Shown in pieces: positions 1-9,148 of a DNA stretch of 35,045 bases. Both the position numbers and the translations under genes were made by a program. Below the pieces are notes generated by a model. It did not search any database. It saw only the letters and a program-made list of their open reading frames with translations, and was not told the DNA's origin. This DNA comes from an uncultured Collinsella sp. GTDB lineage: Bacteria; Actinomycetota; Coriobacteriia; Coriobacteriales; Coriobacteriaceae. Position 1 is the first letter of the stretch. Every line of letters starts with the position of its first letter. Location: assembly GCA_958427975.1 (NCBI GenBank), contig CAUAEH010000019.1:1-35045 (forward strand). The letters run 5' to 3'.

Positions 1-2
1 TG

Positions 3-1484
<1,482 letters not shown>

Positions 1485-1491
1485 CGAACAG

Positions 1492-1519
1492 GCCCCGAGT
1501 TCCCTGTGGAGCTCGGGGC
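1492..1519. terminator. Hairpin between convergent uvrB and flavoprotein genes
   Basis: An 8-bp perfect GC-rich stem (GCCCCGAG / CTCGGGGC) with a 12-nt loop starts 8 bases after the uvrB stop. No long T-run follows on either strand. Its position between two converging genes suggests a bidirectional terminator, possibly a weak one. Confidence 0.55.
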
Positions 1520-1549
1520 TTGTGTCGTTCGGACGCGGGAGTTCGCGCA

Positions 1550-3190
1550 CTAGAGGTCCGCTATCAGCGCCTCGGCGCAACGGATGCCGTCGGTGGCGGC
1601 GCTCATGATGCCGCCGGCATATCCGGCGCCCTCGCCGCAAGGGTAAAGGCCCGGGGTCGACACGGCGTGGCATATTCGATCGCGGGTGACGGTGACCGGG
1701 GAGCTCGAACGCGTCTCCACGCCAGTGAGGACCGCATCGGGGCGGTCATAGCCGCGCAGTTTCTTGCCGAGCAGGGGGATTCCCAAACGAAGCGATTCGA
1801 CGATATGCTGCGGGAGGGCATCGTCGATCGCCGTCCAGGTCACGCCAAGTGGATAGGTTGGTTTTACCTTTCCGGGTGCCGTGCTGGCGCGCCTGGCAAG
1901 GAAATCTCCGACGAGCTGTGCCGGCGCGTTCCAGTTAGAGCCGCCCAGGCGATAGGCGGCTCGCTCGCAGGCGCGCTGGAGCTCAATGCCTGCGAGCGGA
2001 TCATCGCCGGGAAGGTCGTCAGGTGTGACGTTAACGAGTAGGGCGGCATTCGCGTTGCGCCCGTCGCGGGCATTGAGGCTGGCTCCGTTGACGCACAGAT
2101 GGCCCTGCTCGGAAGAAGCCGCGACAACCTGTCCGCCGGGGCACATACAAAACGAGAACACGCTGCGGCCGTTGGGGAGATGGGCGACAAGCTTGTAGGG
2201 GGCTGCTCCGAGTGCCGGGTGTCCCGCCGAAGGGCCATATTGGGCACGGTCGATGTCGCGCTGTGGATGCTCGATGCGCACACCCATGGCAAAGGTCTTT
2301 TGCGCGAGGGCAACGTCATGTTCTTTGAGAAGCTCGAATACGTCGCGGGCGGAATGGCCGCAGGCGAGAATGAGGTGCTTTGTGGCGATTGTCTCGCTTG
2401 TGGTTTCTTGGGGCGGTTGGACATCGACGCCGGTGATGGCGCCAGATTCATCGGTTCGAATATTGACGAGCTTTGTTCGATAGCGGACGGTTCCACCGAG
2501 TTGCTCGATGCGCTGAGAAATGTTGGTGACGACGGTGGGGAGGATGTCGGAGCCAATGTGCGGCTTGGCGTCCCACAGGATGTCACGAGGTGAGCCCGCT
2601 TCGACGAATGTTTCAAGAATCAGTCGATGGGCAGGATTCTTGGTTCCCGTGTTGAGCTTGCCGTCCGAGAAGGTCCCTGCGCCGCCCAGGCCAAATTGGA
2701 TATTGCTTTCGGGGTCGAGGATACGCTCCCTAAGAAAGAGATCAATCGCTTGCGAGCGGCGAAGTGCGGGGTCGCCGCGCTCGATAAGCAGGGGTTTAAG
2801 GCCCGCTTCGGCAAGGGTCAGGGCGGCGAAGAGACCGGCGCAACCGGCGCCGACAACGACGGGACGCCCCTTGGGTACATTCGGGACAGGGCTGGGGAAT
2901 GAAGGAGCCTCGCCGTCTACCATGCGGATGCGCGAGCGGTCGCGCTCGGCGACGCGGTCGACCACCTCCTGCTCGAGTCGAGAGCTTGTCAGCTCAACTC
3001 GAAAGCTCAAAATAAAATGGACATCTCGCTTTTTACGGGCGTCGATTGACTTGCGATGGAGCTCAATGGCTTTAATCTGGGAATCCTCGCATCGCAGGGC
3101 TCGTTTGACGGCGCGTCTACCAATAGCAAGGCAGGCGGTTTCGTCGCCGGCCTCATCGAGTGACGCGTGGACTTGGGTGATTTCGATCAT
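1550..3190 (-). CDS. FAD-dependent dehydrogenase-like protein (COG2509 type)
   Basis: Predicted cytoplasmic flavoprotein of the uncharacterised FAD-dependent dehydrogenase group (COG2509); its substrate is not known. I chose the ATG at 3190, giving 546 residues that begin MIEITQVHASL, because AAGGAG stands just upstream. A longer open frame exists but its extra residues lack family character and run through the preceding terminator. The N-terminal ~90 residues form the small domain typical of the group (RRAVKRALRCEDSQIKAIEL). The dinucleotide-binding VVVGAGCAGLFAAL lies at about 111-124, and the C-terminal GEGAGYAGGIMSAATDGIRCAEAL is the usual FAD-closing segment. It is the last gene of the minus-strand mrp operon, but a good terminator separates it from the gene before it, so it may be expressed at a lower level. 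The family call is firm; the reaction is unknown. Confidence 0.85.
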   Translation of the reverse strand: MIEITQVHASLDEAGDETACLAIGRRAVKRALRCEDSQIKAIELHRKSIDARKKRDVHFILSFRVELTSSRLEQEVVDRVAERDRSRIRMVDGEAPSFPSPVPNVPKGRPVVVGAGCAGLFAALTLAEAGLKPLLIERGDPALRRSQAIDLFLRERILDPESNIQFGLGGAGTFSDGKLNTGTKNPAHRLILETFVEAGSPRDILWDAKPHIGSDILPTVVTNISQRIEQLGGTVRYRTKLVNIRTDESGAITGVDVQPPQETTSETIATKHLILACGHSARDVFELLKEHDVALAQKTFAMGVRIEHPQRDIDRAQYGPSAGHPALGAAPYKLVAHLPNGRSVFSFCMCPGGQVVAASSEQGHLCVNGASLNARDGRNANAALLVNVTPDDLPGDDPLAGIELQRACERAAYRLGGSNWNAPAQLVGDFLARRASTAPGKVKPTYPLGVTWTAIDDALPQHIVESLRLGIPLLGKKLRGYDRPDAVLTGVETRSSSPVTVTRDRICHAVSTPGLYPCGEGAGYAGGIMSAATDGIRCAEALIADL

Positions 3191-3216
3191 CGAGGTCTCC
3201 TTAGATGCAAGAAAGA

Positions 3217-3240
3217 GGCCGCCCGGTGTCCCAGACGGCC
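3217..3240 (-). terminator. Intrinsic terminator/attenuator between two flavoprotein genes
   Basis: Read on the minus strand, a 10-bp stem (GGCCGTCTGG / CCGGGCGGCC, two G-T wobbles) with a GACA loop is followed by TCTTTCTT. It begins about 30 nt after the stop of the upstream flavoprotein gene and lies just ahead of the ribosome binding site of the next gene, so it could cut the operon or reduce expression of its last gene. Confidence 0.6.
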
Positions 3241-3269
3241 CGAATGCGTTTTGATTATAGACTGCGCGG

Positions 3270-4541
3270 CTATAGGCTGCTTGCAGCGCGAATACCCGAG
3301 ATCCAAGCCCATGCAAGGTTGAAACCGCCGCAATCGGCATCGATGTCGAGCGCCTCGCCACAGATGTAAAGTGGGGCGTCTGCCGCGTTGCTCACGCAGA
3401 GGTTGAGAGCTGAGACGCTCTCGATAGGCACGCCGCCGCGGGTGACTTGGGCCGAACGCTCCTCTGTCGTTCCCTCGACGAGCATCTTAAAGTGCTTGAG
3501 GATTGAGACCAGATGGATGGGGTCGTGCGACCCGGGGTGGCACTGTTCGAATGCGGTGCAGACAACGTGAGAGAACTGCGGGGCGAGCATGCCGTCGAGC
3601 CAGCGGGGGTCGCGGGGTGAAAAGCCGCCGAGCAACTCAACTCGCTGGTTGAGCATATCGAGCAACTCGTCTTTGGAGAGGTCGGGGAAAACGTCGAGCA
3701 GAATCGTGTCACCGCGCTGGACGCGACGGGAGAGGTTAAAGGCAGCAACGCCCGAGATGCCAAAGGTTCGGAAGAGCACTTCGCCGTCTTCGCGCCAGAG
3801 CTCCTCGTGATTGCGGGTGAGCGTCAAGCGGGCGCGGACGCGCAGGCCATCCAGTGTCTTGAGCGCAGCCTGGTTGCCGAAGACCGATGCCGACACGGGG
3901 CAGAGGACGGGGTGCTGCGGTGTGAGGGGAAGATTGAACGTCTTCGCGATGTCGGCGGGGCTGCCGCCCGTAGCGATAATTACGGCCTTTGCCTGCAGCG
4001 TCTCGTTCTTGCGAGGGGTGTCGGCGAGCGCCTTCCGAAGCGAGCGGAGTTCGGATTTTCGGTCGTCGTGCTTTTTTGCCTTGAGTGCTCGCGCGGGACG
4101 GTCTATTTGGAGTGCCCAGCCCTCGGGGGCTTTGAATGCCGAGGCGACGTTTGCTCCACAGATCAAGGTGATATCCAGGTGATTGCAAGCGTTGAGAAGC
4201 GCATCGCGCACCGATTCGGCACGAAGGGAGCGCGGATACAGCCGGCCCTCCTCGGAGGTCGTCATGATGCCCAGCGAGGAGAATAAACTGCCGAGCTCTT
4301 GCTCGGGCTGGGGACCCATGACGGATTCGACGAATGCGGGGTGGTTGTACCGTTGGAAATCAATTGATTCGTTGGAAAGGTTGCAGCGGCCGTTGCCGGT
4401 CGCAAGGAGTTTAAGGCCGCAGGCAACATCGCGCTCAACGATGCAGGTGCTTTTGCCTGCGCGTGCGGCCGTAATGGCGGCGGCGAGACCCGAGGCCCCG
4501 CCGCCGATTACCAAGACGTCATAGGAGGCGTTTGCGTTCAC
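3270..4541 (-). CDS. HI0933/YhiN-family flavoprotein (BaiN/RdsA-like)
   Basis: NAD(P)/FAD-dependent oxidoreductase of the HI0933 (YhiN) family, which also contains clostridial BaiN. The in vivo substrate of most members is unknown. The 423-residue protein has the FAD-binding VIGGGASGLAAA at about 11-22, the family hallmark GNGRCNLSN at about 49-57, a second nucleotide-binding strand (AVIIATGG), and the C-terminal signature ending DADCGGFNLAWAWISG. Its start is a GTG placed directly after the TAA of mrp (TAAGTG), with GAGG five bases upstream inside mrp, so translation is probably coupled to mrp. Length and domain order are normal. Coupling with an Fe-S carrier protein suggests a redox role, but this is inference. 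A bile-acid reductase function should not be assumed from the BaiN resemblance alone. Confidence 0.88.
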   Translation of the reverse strand: MNANASYDVLVIGGGASGLAAAITAARAGKSTCIVERDVACGLKLLATGNGRCNLSNESIDFQRYNHPAFVESVMGPQPEQELGSLFSSLGIMTTSEEGRLYPRSLRAESVRDALLNACNHLDITLICGANVASAFKAPEGWALQIDRPARALKAKKHDDRKSELRSLRKALADTPRKNETLQAKAVIIATGGSPADIAKTFNLPLTPQHPVLCPVSASVFGNQAALKTLDGLRVRARLTLTRNHEELWREDGEVLFRTFGISGVAAFNLSRRVQRGDTILLDVFPDLSKDELLDMLNQRVELLGGFSPRDPRWLDGMLAPQFSHVVCTAFEQCHPGSHDPIHLVSILKHFKMLVEGTTEERSAQVTRGGVPIESVSALNLCVSNAADAPLYICGEALDIDADCGGFNLAWAWISGIRAASSL

Positions 4542-5372
4542 TTAGGCCTCGGCGGTTTCGTGCGGGGCAATGGCCTCGACGGCAGAGACGACCTGGGGCA
4601 GCATACGTGCGGGCAGTGCGGTCTCAACCTCGCCCTTATCGCAAGCCTCGGCGAGTGCCGGATTGATGGGAAGCTGCCCTAGGATCTCGAGGTTGTAACG
4701 CTCGGCGACCTCGGGGAGCTTGCTCTTGCCAAAGACCTCGATCTTCTTGCCGCAATCGGGGCACTCGATATAGCTCATGTTTTCGACGATTCCCAGAATG
4801 GGGACGTTCATCTTCTCGGCCATGTTGACCGCCTTGGCGACGATCATCGAGACCAGATCCTGCGGGCTCGTGACGATGACGATGCCATCGACGGGCAGCG
4901 ACTGGAAGACGGTGAGGGCGACGTCGCCCGTTCCCGGAGGCATGTCGACCAGCAGGTAGTCGATGGGGCCCCATGAGGTTTCGCTCCAGAACTGCCTGAT
5001 GGCACCTGCGATAACCGGACCGCGCCAGAGGACGGGGTCGGTTTCGTTTTGGAGCAGCAGGTTAGAGCTCATAACCTTGACGCCGTGCTCGGAGATTTCG
5101 GGCAGCATAAGGTTGCCGAGGGCATGGACGTGACGTCCGCTCATGCCGAACATCTTAGGGATAGAGGGGCCGGTAATATCGGCATCGAGGACGCCGACCT
5201 TGTGACCGTGGCGGGAAAGTTCCGTGGCGATGGCGCCGGTGACGAATGACTTGCCGACGCCGCCCTTACCGGAAAGCACGGCGATAACGCGCTTGACCTC
5301 GGACAGCGTATTCTCCTCAAATTGCGACGGCGACGTTTGCCCGCCGGCCGCCTGTGCGTGCTCGCAACCCAT
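4542..5372 (-). CDS. mrp: Mrp/NBP35-family Fe-S cluster carrier ATPase
   Basis: P-loop ATPase of the Mrp/NBP35/ApbC family, which binds and transfers [4Fe-4S] clusters to apoproteins in the cytoplasm. The start at 5372 gives 276 residues beginning MGCEHAQ and has AAAGGAG at good spacing; the open frame continues upstream but without family-like sequence. The deviant Walker A SGKGGVGKS lies at about 34-42, DADITGPS at 63-70, the Walker B-type LLVDMPPGTGD at about 140-150, and the bridging-cluster CPDC pair at 204-207. The N-terminal Cys-His could add a ligand. The MIP18/DUF59 domain of longer Mrp proteins is missing, as is common in anaerobes. It is first in the minus-strand operon and stands head-to-head with uvrA across a 259-bp divergent promoter region. 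Confidence 0.92.
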   Translation of the reverse strand: MGCEHAQAAGGQTSPSQFEENTLSEVKRVIAVLSGKGGVGKSFVTGAIATELSRHGHKVGVLDADITGPSIPKMFGMSGRHVHALGNLMLPEISEHGVKVMSSNLLLQNETDPVLWRGPVIAGAIRQFWSETSWGPIDYLLVDMPPGTGDVALTVFQSLPVDGIVIVTSPQDLVSMIVAKAVNMAEKMNVPILGIVENMSYIECPDCGKKIEVFGKSKLPEVAERYNLEILGQLPINPALAEACDKGEVETALPARMLPQVVSAVEAIAPHETAEA

Positions 5373-5427
5373 GTTTGACTCCTTTGTATATGTTGGGGCC
5401 GGAGCCCCGCGGTGTGACACGAGCGTC

Positions 5428-5433
5428 ATTGTA
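5428..5433 (-). promoter_or_regulatory. Candidate -10 box of the mrp operon
   Basis: On the minus strand TACAAT (five of six bases of the consensus) lies about 55 nt upstream of the mrp start. No convincing -35 box is present at 16-18 nt. The 259-bp mrp-uvrA divergent interval holds this box, the uvrA promoter region and no open frame of note. Confidence 0.4.
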
Positions 5434-5556
5434 CCCTCGTTTGCGAGCGGGAGACATTCATGATGCGTGACAGGCGATCGACGGTATTCGAAAGTACGGA
5501 CCGAGCGTGCAGCCTGCGGCGTCAGACAACGCAAAAGGTCTGCGAATCTTGTATTA

Positions 5557-5570
5557 CGAACATCTGTGCG
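5557..5570 (+). promoter_or_regulatory. Candidate LexA (SOS) box upstream of uvrA
   Basis: CGAACATCTGTGCG matches the Gram-positive/actinobacterial LexA pattern CGAAC-N4-GTTYG except for one base in the right half (GTG for GTT) and the third spacer base. It lies 62 nt before the uvrA start and where the -35 region of the candidate -10 box at 5583-5588 should be. uvrA is a classic SOS gene, so the position makes sense; LexA itself is not in the window. Confidence 0.5.
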
Positions 5571-5582
5571 CGTCGAGTGCGC

Positions 5583-5588
5583 TAAACT
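5583..5588 (+). promoter_or_regulatory. Candidate -10 box of uvrA
   Basis: TAAACT lies about 44 nt upstream of the uvrA ATG, just downstream of the SOS-like box. There is no recognisable -35 hexamer at the right distance. The uvrA ATG is preceded by AAGGAG with a 5-nt spacer. Confidence 0.35.
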
Positions 5589-5631
5589 CATCGTCAGTGT
5601 GATTTGAAGTTGTAGGAGGCAAGGAGCTTCC

Positions 5632-8511
5632 ATGTCTGATTCTTCTATCGTTATCCGCGGCGCGCGCGAGCATAACCTGCGCGATATCGATGTTTCCATT
5701 CCGCGTGACCAGCTCGTGGTCATAACCGGTCTTTCCGGATCGGGCAAGAGCTCGCTGGCGTTCGATACCATCTATGCCGAGGGCCAGCGCCGTTACGTCG
5801 AGAGCCTTTCGAGCTATGCGCGTCAGTTTTTGGGCCAGATGGACAAGCCCGATCTGGACTCGATTGACGGCCTGTCGCCGGCTGTGTCGATCGATCAGAA
5901 AACGACGTCCAAAAACCCACGCTCGACGGTGGGCACCGTAACCGAGATTTACGACTATCTGCGTCTGCTGTTTGCTCGCGTGGGAACGCCGCACTGTCCT
6001 GAGTGCGGTCGCGTCATTGAGCGTCAGACGACCGATCAGGTCGCCGATAAGGTGCTAGCGGCGGGGGAGGGCCGTCGCGCGTTTGTGTTGGCGCCGGTGG
6101 TTCGTGGACGCAAGGGCGAATATGCCAAGCTGTTTGAGGACCTGCGTGCGGAGGGCTTTAGCCGTGTGCGCGTCGACGGCGAGGTGCGCTCGCTTGACGA
6201 CCCTATCGACCTGGACAAGAAGTTCAAACACGACATTGAGGTCGTGGTCGACCGTATCGTGATTCGAGAGAACTCCCTGGGTCGCATTGCCGAGTCCGTT
6301 GAGCAGGCGACGGCACTGGCGCACGGTAACGTGAACGTGTACATGCTGCCCGACCGCGACGCTCCCGAGGGAACCGAGGGCGAGCTGCTGGAGTATTCGC
6401 TGGCACTGGCGTGCCCGGAGCACGGGCATTCCATCGACGACCTGCAGCCGCGCGATTTCTCATTCAACGCGCCCTATGGTGCATGTCCCGAGTGCGATGG
6501 CCTGGGCTTTAAAAAGACAGTCGATGCCGAGGCGCTGATTGAAGACCCCTCAAAGTCGATTGCCGACGGAGTCTTTGGCAGCCTGTTCGGCAATTCCAAC
6601 TATTATCCGCAGATTTTTGCCGCGGTCTGCAAACACTTTAAGGTGAGTGCCGATACGCCATGGGAGGACCTGCCCCCGCGGGTGCGTCGTGCGTTTTTGG
6701 ATGGCATGGGCGACACGAAGATTTCGGTCGACTATCAAAAGCTCGATGGGCGTCGCAGCCAGTGGGACACTAAGTTCTCGGGCGTGCGCAACATCCTGTA
6801 CGAGCGCTACAACGAGACGACGAACGAGAACACCAGGGCTCGCTTGGAGAAATACATTCGCGAAGAGCCATGCTCGAGCTGTCACGGTGCTCGCCTGCGT
6901 CCCGAGATGCTTGCCGTCACCGTGGGCGGCAAGTCCATTTACGATGTCTGCTGCCTGTCGTGTCGCGAGTCGCTCGAGTTCTTTGAGGGCCTGGAGCTTA
7001 CCGAGCGTCAGCAGTTTATCGGCGGGCGCATCGTCAAGGAAATCCTGGAGCGCCTGCGTTTTCTGGTCGATGTCGGACTCGACTATCTGACGCTCGATCG
7101 CGCCTCGGCGACGCTTTCCGGCGGTGAGGCCCAGCGCATTCGCCTGGCAACGCAGATCGGCGCCGGCCTCATGGGCGTTCTGTACATTCTGGACGAGCCG
7201 TCGATCGGTCTCCACCAACGCGATAACGAGCGCCTGATCAAGACGCTCGAGCGCTTGCGCGATATCGGTAATACCGTTATCGTCGTCGAGCACGACGAAG
7301 ATACAATTCGCGCTGCCGACTACGTGATCGATATGGGTCCCGGTGCGGGCGTTAACGGCGGAAACGTGGTCGCCGCGGGAACGCCTGCCGATATCATGGC
7401 GTGCCCCGATTCCATGACGGGTGCCTATTTGACCGGCAAGCGGATGATCCGCGTGCCCGATGAGCGCCGCAAGCCCGGCCGCGGCTGTCTTAAGATCACG
7501 GGCGCCCGCGCTAACAACCTCAAAAACGTTACCGCCAAGATTGAGTTCGGTACGCTCACGGTCGTTACCGGTGTTTCGGGATCGGGCAAGAGCTCCCTGG
7601 TCACCGATACGATTGCGCCCGCGCTTACGAATGCCATCCATCGTTCGACGCGTCCCGTGGGGCCGTACAAGAAGATTGAGGGCATCGAGTGCATCGATAA
7701 GGTAATCGATATCGACCAGTCGCCGATCGGTCGTACGCCGCGTTCGAACCCTGCGACCTATATTGGCCTGTGGGATGATTTGCGTGCGCTATTTGCAAGC
7801 ACGCCGGAGTCGAAGGCGCGCGGCTACTCGCCGGGACGTTTCTCCTTTAACGTAAGCGGCGGTCGCTGCGAGGCGTGCAAGGGCGATGGCCAGATCAAGA
7901 TCGAGATGCACTTCCTTCCCGATATCTATGTCCCCTGTGAGGTATGTGGCGGCAAGCGTTATAACCGCGAGACACTCGAGGTTACCTACCGCGGCAAGAC
8001 AATCTCGGACGTGCTCGACATGAGTGTCACCGAAGCACTGGCTTTCTTTGGGAATATCCCGCAGATTAAGCGCAAACTGCAGACCCTATATGACGTGGGT
8101 CTGGGCTACGTGAGCTTGGGCCAGCCCGCTACGACGCTTTCGGGCGGCGAGGCACAGCGCGTGAAGCTCGCCAAGGAGCTTCATCGTCGTCAGACAGGCA
8201 AGACGTTCTATATTTTGGACGAGCCCACAACCGGCCTTCATTTTGAGGATGTTCGCCAGCTGCTCGACGTGTTGCAGCGCCTGGTCGATGCGGGCAACAC
8301 GGTTCTGGTGATCGAGCACAACCTTGATGTCATCAAGGTCGCCGACCGCCTGATCGATATGGGCCCCGAGGGCGGCAATGGCGGCGGAACCGTCGTGGTC
8401 TCAGGCACGCCCGAGCAGGTCGCGGCATGTTCGCAGAGCTACACGGGCAAGTTCTTGGCGCCGCTGCTCAAGCGTGACCGTGAGCGTCAGGCGCAGCTCG
8501 ATGCGCAGTAA
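5632..8511 (+). CDS. uvrA: UvrABC excinuclease subunit A
   Basis: ATPase of the ABC superfamily that scans DNA for bulky lesions as a dimer and loads UvrB. The 959-residue length is typical of the family. The first Walker A, GLSGSGKS, is at 33-40. A zinc module starts at CPEC near 121 and the insertion domain contains CPEHGHS and CPECDGLG (about 260-288). The first signature LSGGEAQRIRLATQ is near 496, and the second Walker A, GVSGSGKSSLV, is near 648. The C-terminal zinc finger is the pair CEAC and CEVC (about 745-771), and the second signature LSGGEAQRVKLAKEL is near 832. The ATG at 5632 follows AAGGAG with 5-nt spacing. A candidate LexA box lies upstream and a clear terminator downstream, so it looks monocistronic. 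Nothing is missing. Confidence 0.98.
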   Translation: MSDSSIVIRGAREHNLRDIDVSIPRDQLVVITGLSGSGKSSLAFDTIYAEGQRRYVESLSSYARQFLGQMDKPDLDSIDGLSPAVSIDQKTTSKNPRSTVGTVTEIYDYLRLLFARVGTPHCPECGRVIERQTTDQVADKVLAAGEGRRAFVLAPVVRGRKGEYAKLFEDLRAEGFSRVRVDGEVRSLDDPIDLDKKFKHDIEVVVDRIVIRENSLGRIAESVEQATALAHGNVNVYMLPDRDAPEGTEGELLEYSLALACPEHGHSIDDLQPRDFSFNAPYGACPECDGLGFKKTVDAEALIEDPSKSIADGVFGSLFGNSNYYPQIFAAVCKHFKVSADTPWEDLPPRVRRAFLDGMGDTKISVDYQKLDGRRSQWDTKFSGVRNILYERYNETTNENTRARLEKYIREEPCSSCHGARLRPEMLAVTVGGKSIYDVCCLSCRESLEFFEGLELTERQQFIGGRIVKEILERLRFLVDVGLDYLTLDRASATLSGGEAQRIRLATQIGAGLMGVLYILDEPSIGLHQRDNERLIKTLERLRDIGNTVIVVEHDEDTIRAADYVIDMGPGAGVNGGNVVAAGTPADIMACPDSMTGAYLTGKRMIRVPDERRKPGRGCLKITGARANNLKNVTAKIEFGTLTVVTGVSGSGKSSLVTDTIAPALTNAIHRSTRPVGPYKKIEGIECIDKVIDIDQSPIGRTPRSNPATYIGLWDDLRALFASTPESKARGYSPGRFSFNVSGGRCEACKGDGQIKIEMHFLPDIYVPCEVCGGKRYNRETLEVTYRGKTISDVLDMSVTEALAFFGNIPQIKRKLQTLYDVGLGYVSLGQPATTLSGGEAQRVKLAKELHRRQTGKTFYILDEPTTGLHFEDVRQLLDVLQRLVDAGNTVLVIEHNLDVIKVADRLIDMGPEGGNGGGTVVVSGTPEQVAACSQSYTGKFLAPLLKRDRERQAQLDAQ

Positions 8512-8531
8512 AGAGACGTTGTAGTACCGAC

Positions 8532-8562
8532 GCGCCACCGATTCCTTCTGATTCGGTGGCGC
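8532..8562 (+). terminator. Terminator after uvrA
   Basis: A 10-bp perfect stem (GCGCCACCGA / TCGGTGGCGC) with an 11-nt loop begins 20 nt after the uvrA stop and is followed by the moderately T-rich TTCTGTGT. Confidence 0.75.
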
Positions 8563-8601
8563 TTCTGTGTGTCGAGATGGCATATGCGGCGGAATTGGCC
8601 C

Positions 8602-8607
8602 TATACT
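8602..8607 (+). promoter_or_regulatory. Candidate -10 box of the ybaK-murJ-uvrC unit
   Basis: TATACT (five of six consensus bases) lies 38 nt upstream of the deacylase ATG and just after the uvrA terminator. The expected -35 position holds no good match. Confidence 0.4.
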
Positions 8608-8644
8608 TAATCCTTGCGTCGCTCTGCGAGGGAAAGGATGTGCC

Positions 8645-9145
8645 ATGGCAAAGGCTGTTAAGACGCCAAAAACCAATGCGATGCGCGAGCTGGAAAGCGC
8701 CGGCATCTCCTATGTTCTCCATACGTACGAAGACGATGGCGATGAATCGTCAGGTCTGGGCGTCGCGATTTCCGAGCAGCTTGGCGAGGAGCCCGGTCAG
8801 GGATTTAAGACCCTGGTCTGCACGACGCCGTCCAACGACCATGTCGTGTGCTGCATTCCCGTTGCCGACGAGCTCGACCTCAAGGCCGCCGCGCGCGCCG
8901 CAGGCGAAAAGTCGCTGACCATGATGCATGTCAAAGATTTGCTTGCCGCGACGGGATATGTCCGCGGCGGTTGCAGCCCGGTCGGTATGAAAAAACGCTT
9001 CCGGACGCTGATCGATGAGACATGCGTCCTTTGGGATACCATTTTTATCTCGGGTGGCAAGCGTGGCTATCAGCTTGAGCTTGCTCCCGATGACTTAGTT
9101 GCATTTTGCGGGGCGACGGTTGCCCCGATCACGAGAGAGGACTGA
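8645..9145 (+). CDS. ybaK: YbaK/EbsC-type aminoacyl-tRNA deacylase
   Basis: Small single-domain trans-editing hydrolase of the YbaK/ProX family; YbaK proteins clear Cys wrongly attached to tRNA-Pro. The start at 8645 gives 166 residues beginning MAKAVKTPKTNAMRELE, preceded by GAAAGGA; a longer frame starting in the promoter region is less likely. Family features seen are the N-terminal TNAMRELESAGISY stretch, the central VCCIPVADELDLKAAARA with its substrate-pocket lysine, and GYVRGGCSPVGMKKRF, the glycine-rich loop characteristic of YbaK. It is followed after three bases by murJ, with the murJ ribosome binding site inside its last codons, so the two are probably co-transcribed. Specificity for Cys-tRNA-Pro is assigned by family. 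Confidence 0.88.
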   Translation: MAKAVKTPKTNAMRELESAGISYVLHTYEDDGDESSGLGVAISEQLGEEPGQGFKTLVCTTPSNDHVVCCIPVADELDLKAAARAAGEKSLTMMHVKDLLAATGYVRGGCSPVGMKKRFRTLIDETCVLWDTIFISGGKRGYQLELAPDDLVAFCGATVAPITRED

Positions 9146-9148
9146 GCG

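Noticed and set aside
3191..3361. 57-residue N-terminal extension of the COG2509 flavoprotein
   Set aside because: It would run through the terminator hairpin and the end of the preceding gene; AAGGAG marks the internal ATG at 3190.
5373..5771. N-terminal extension of mrp
   Set aside because: The frame stays open for 133 more codons, but it crosses the divergent promoter region and the start of uvrA, has no Mrp-like sequence, and the ATG at 5372 has an ideal ribosome binding site.
7515..7530. AAAACGTT copy within uvrA as a regulatory site
   Set aside because: It lies in coding sequence and is explained by the codons there; it serves only as a warning about chance matches.
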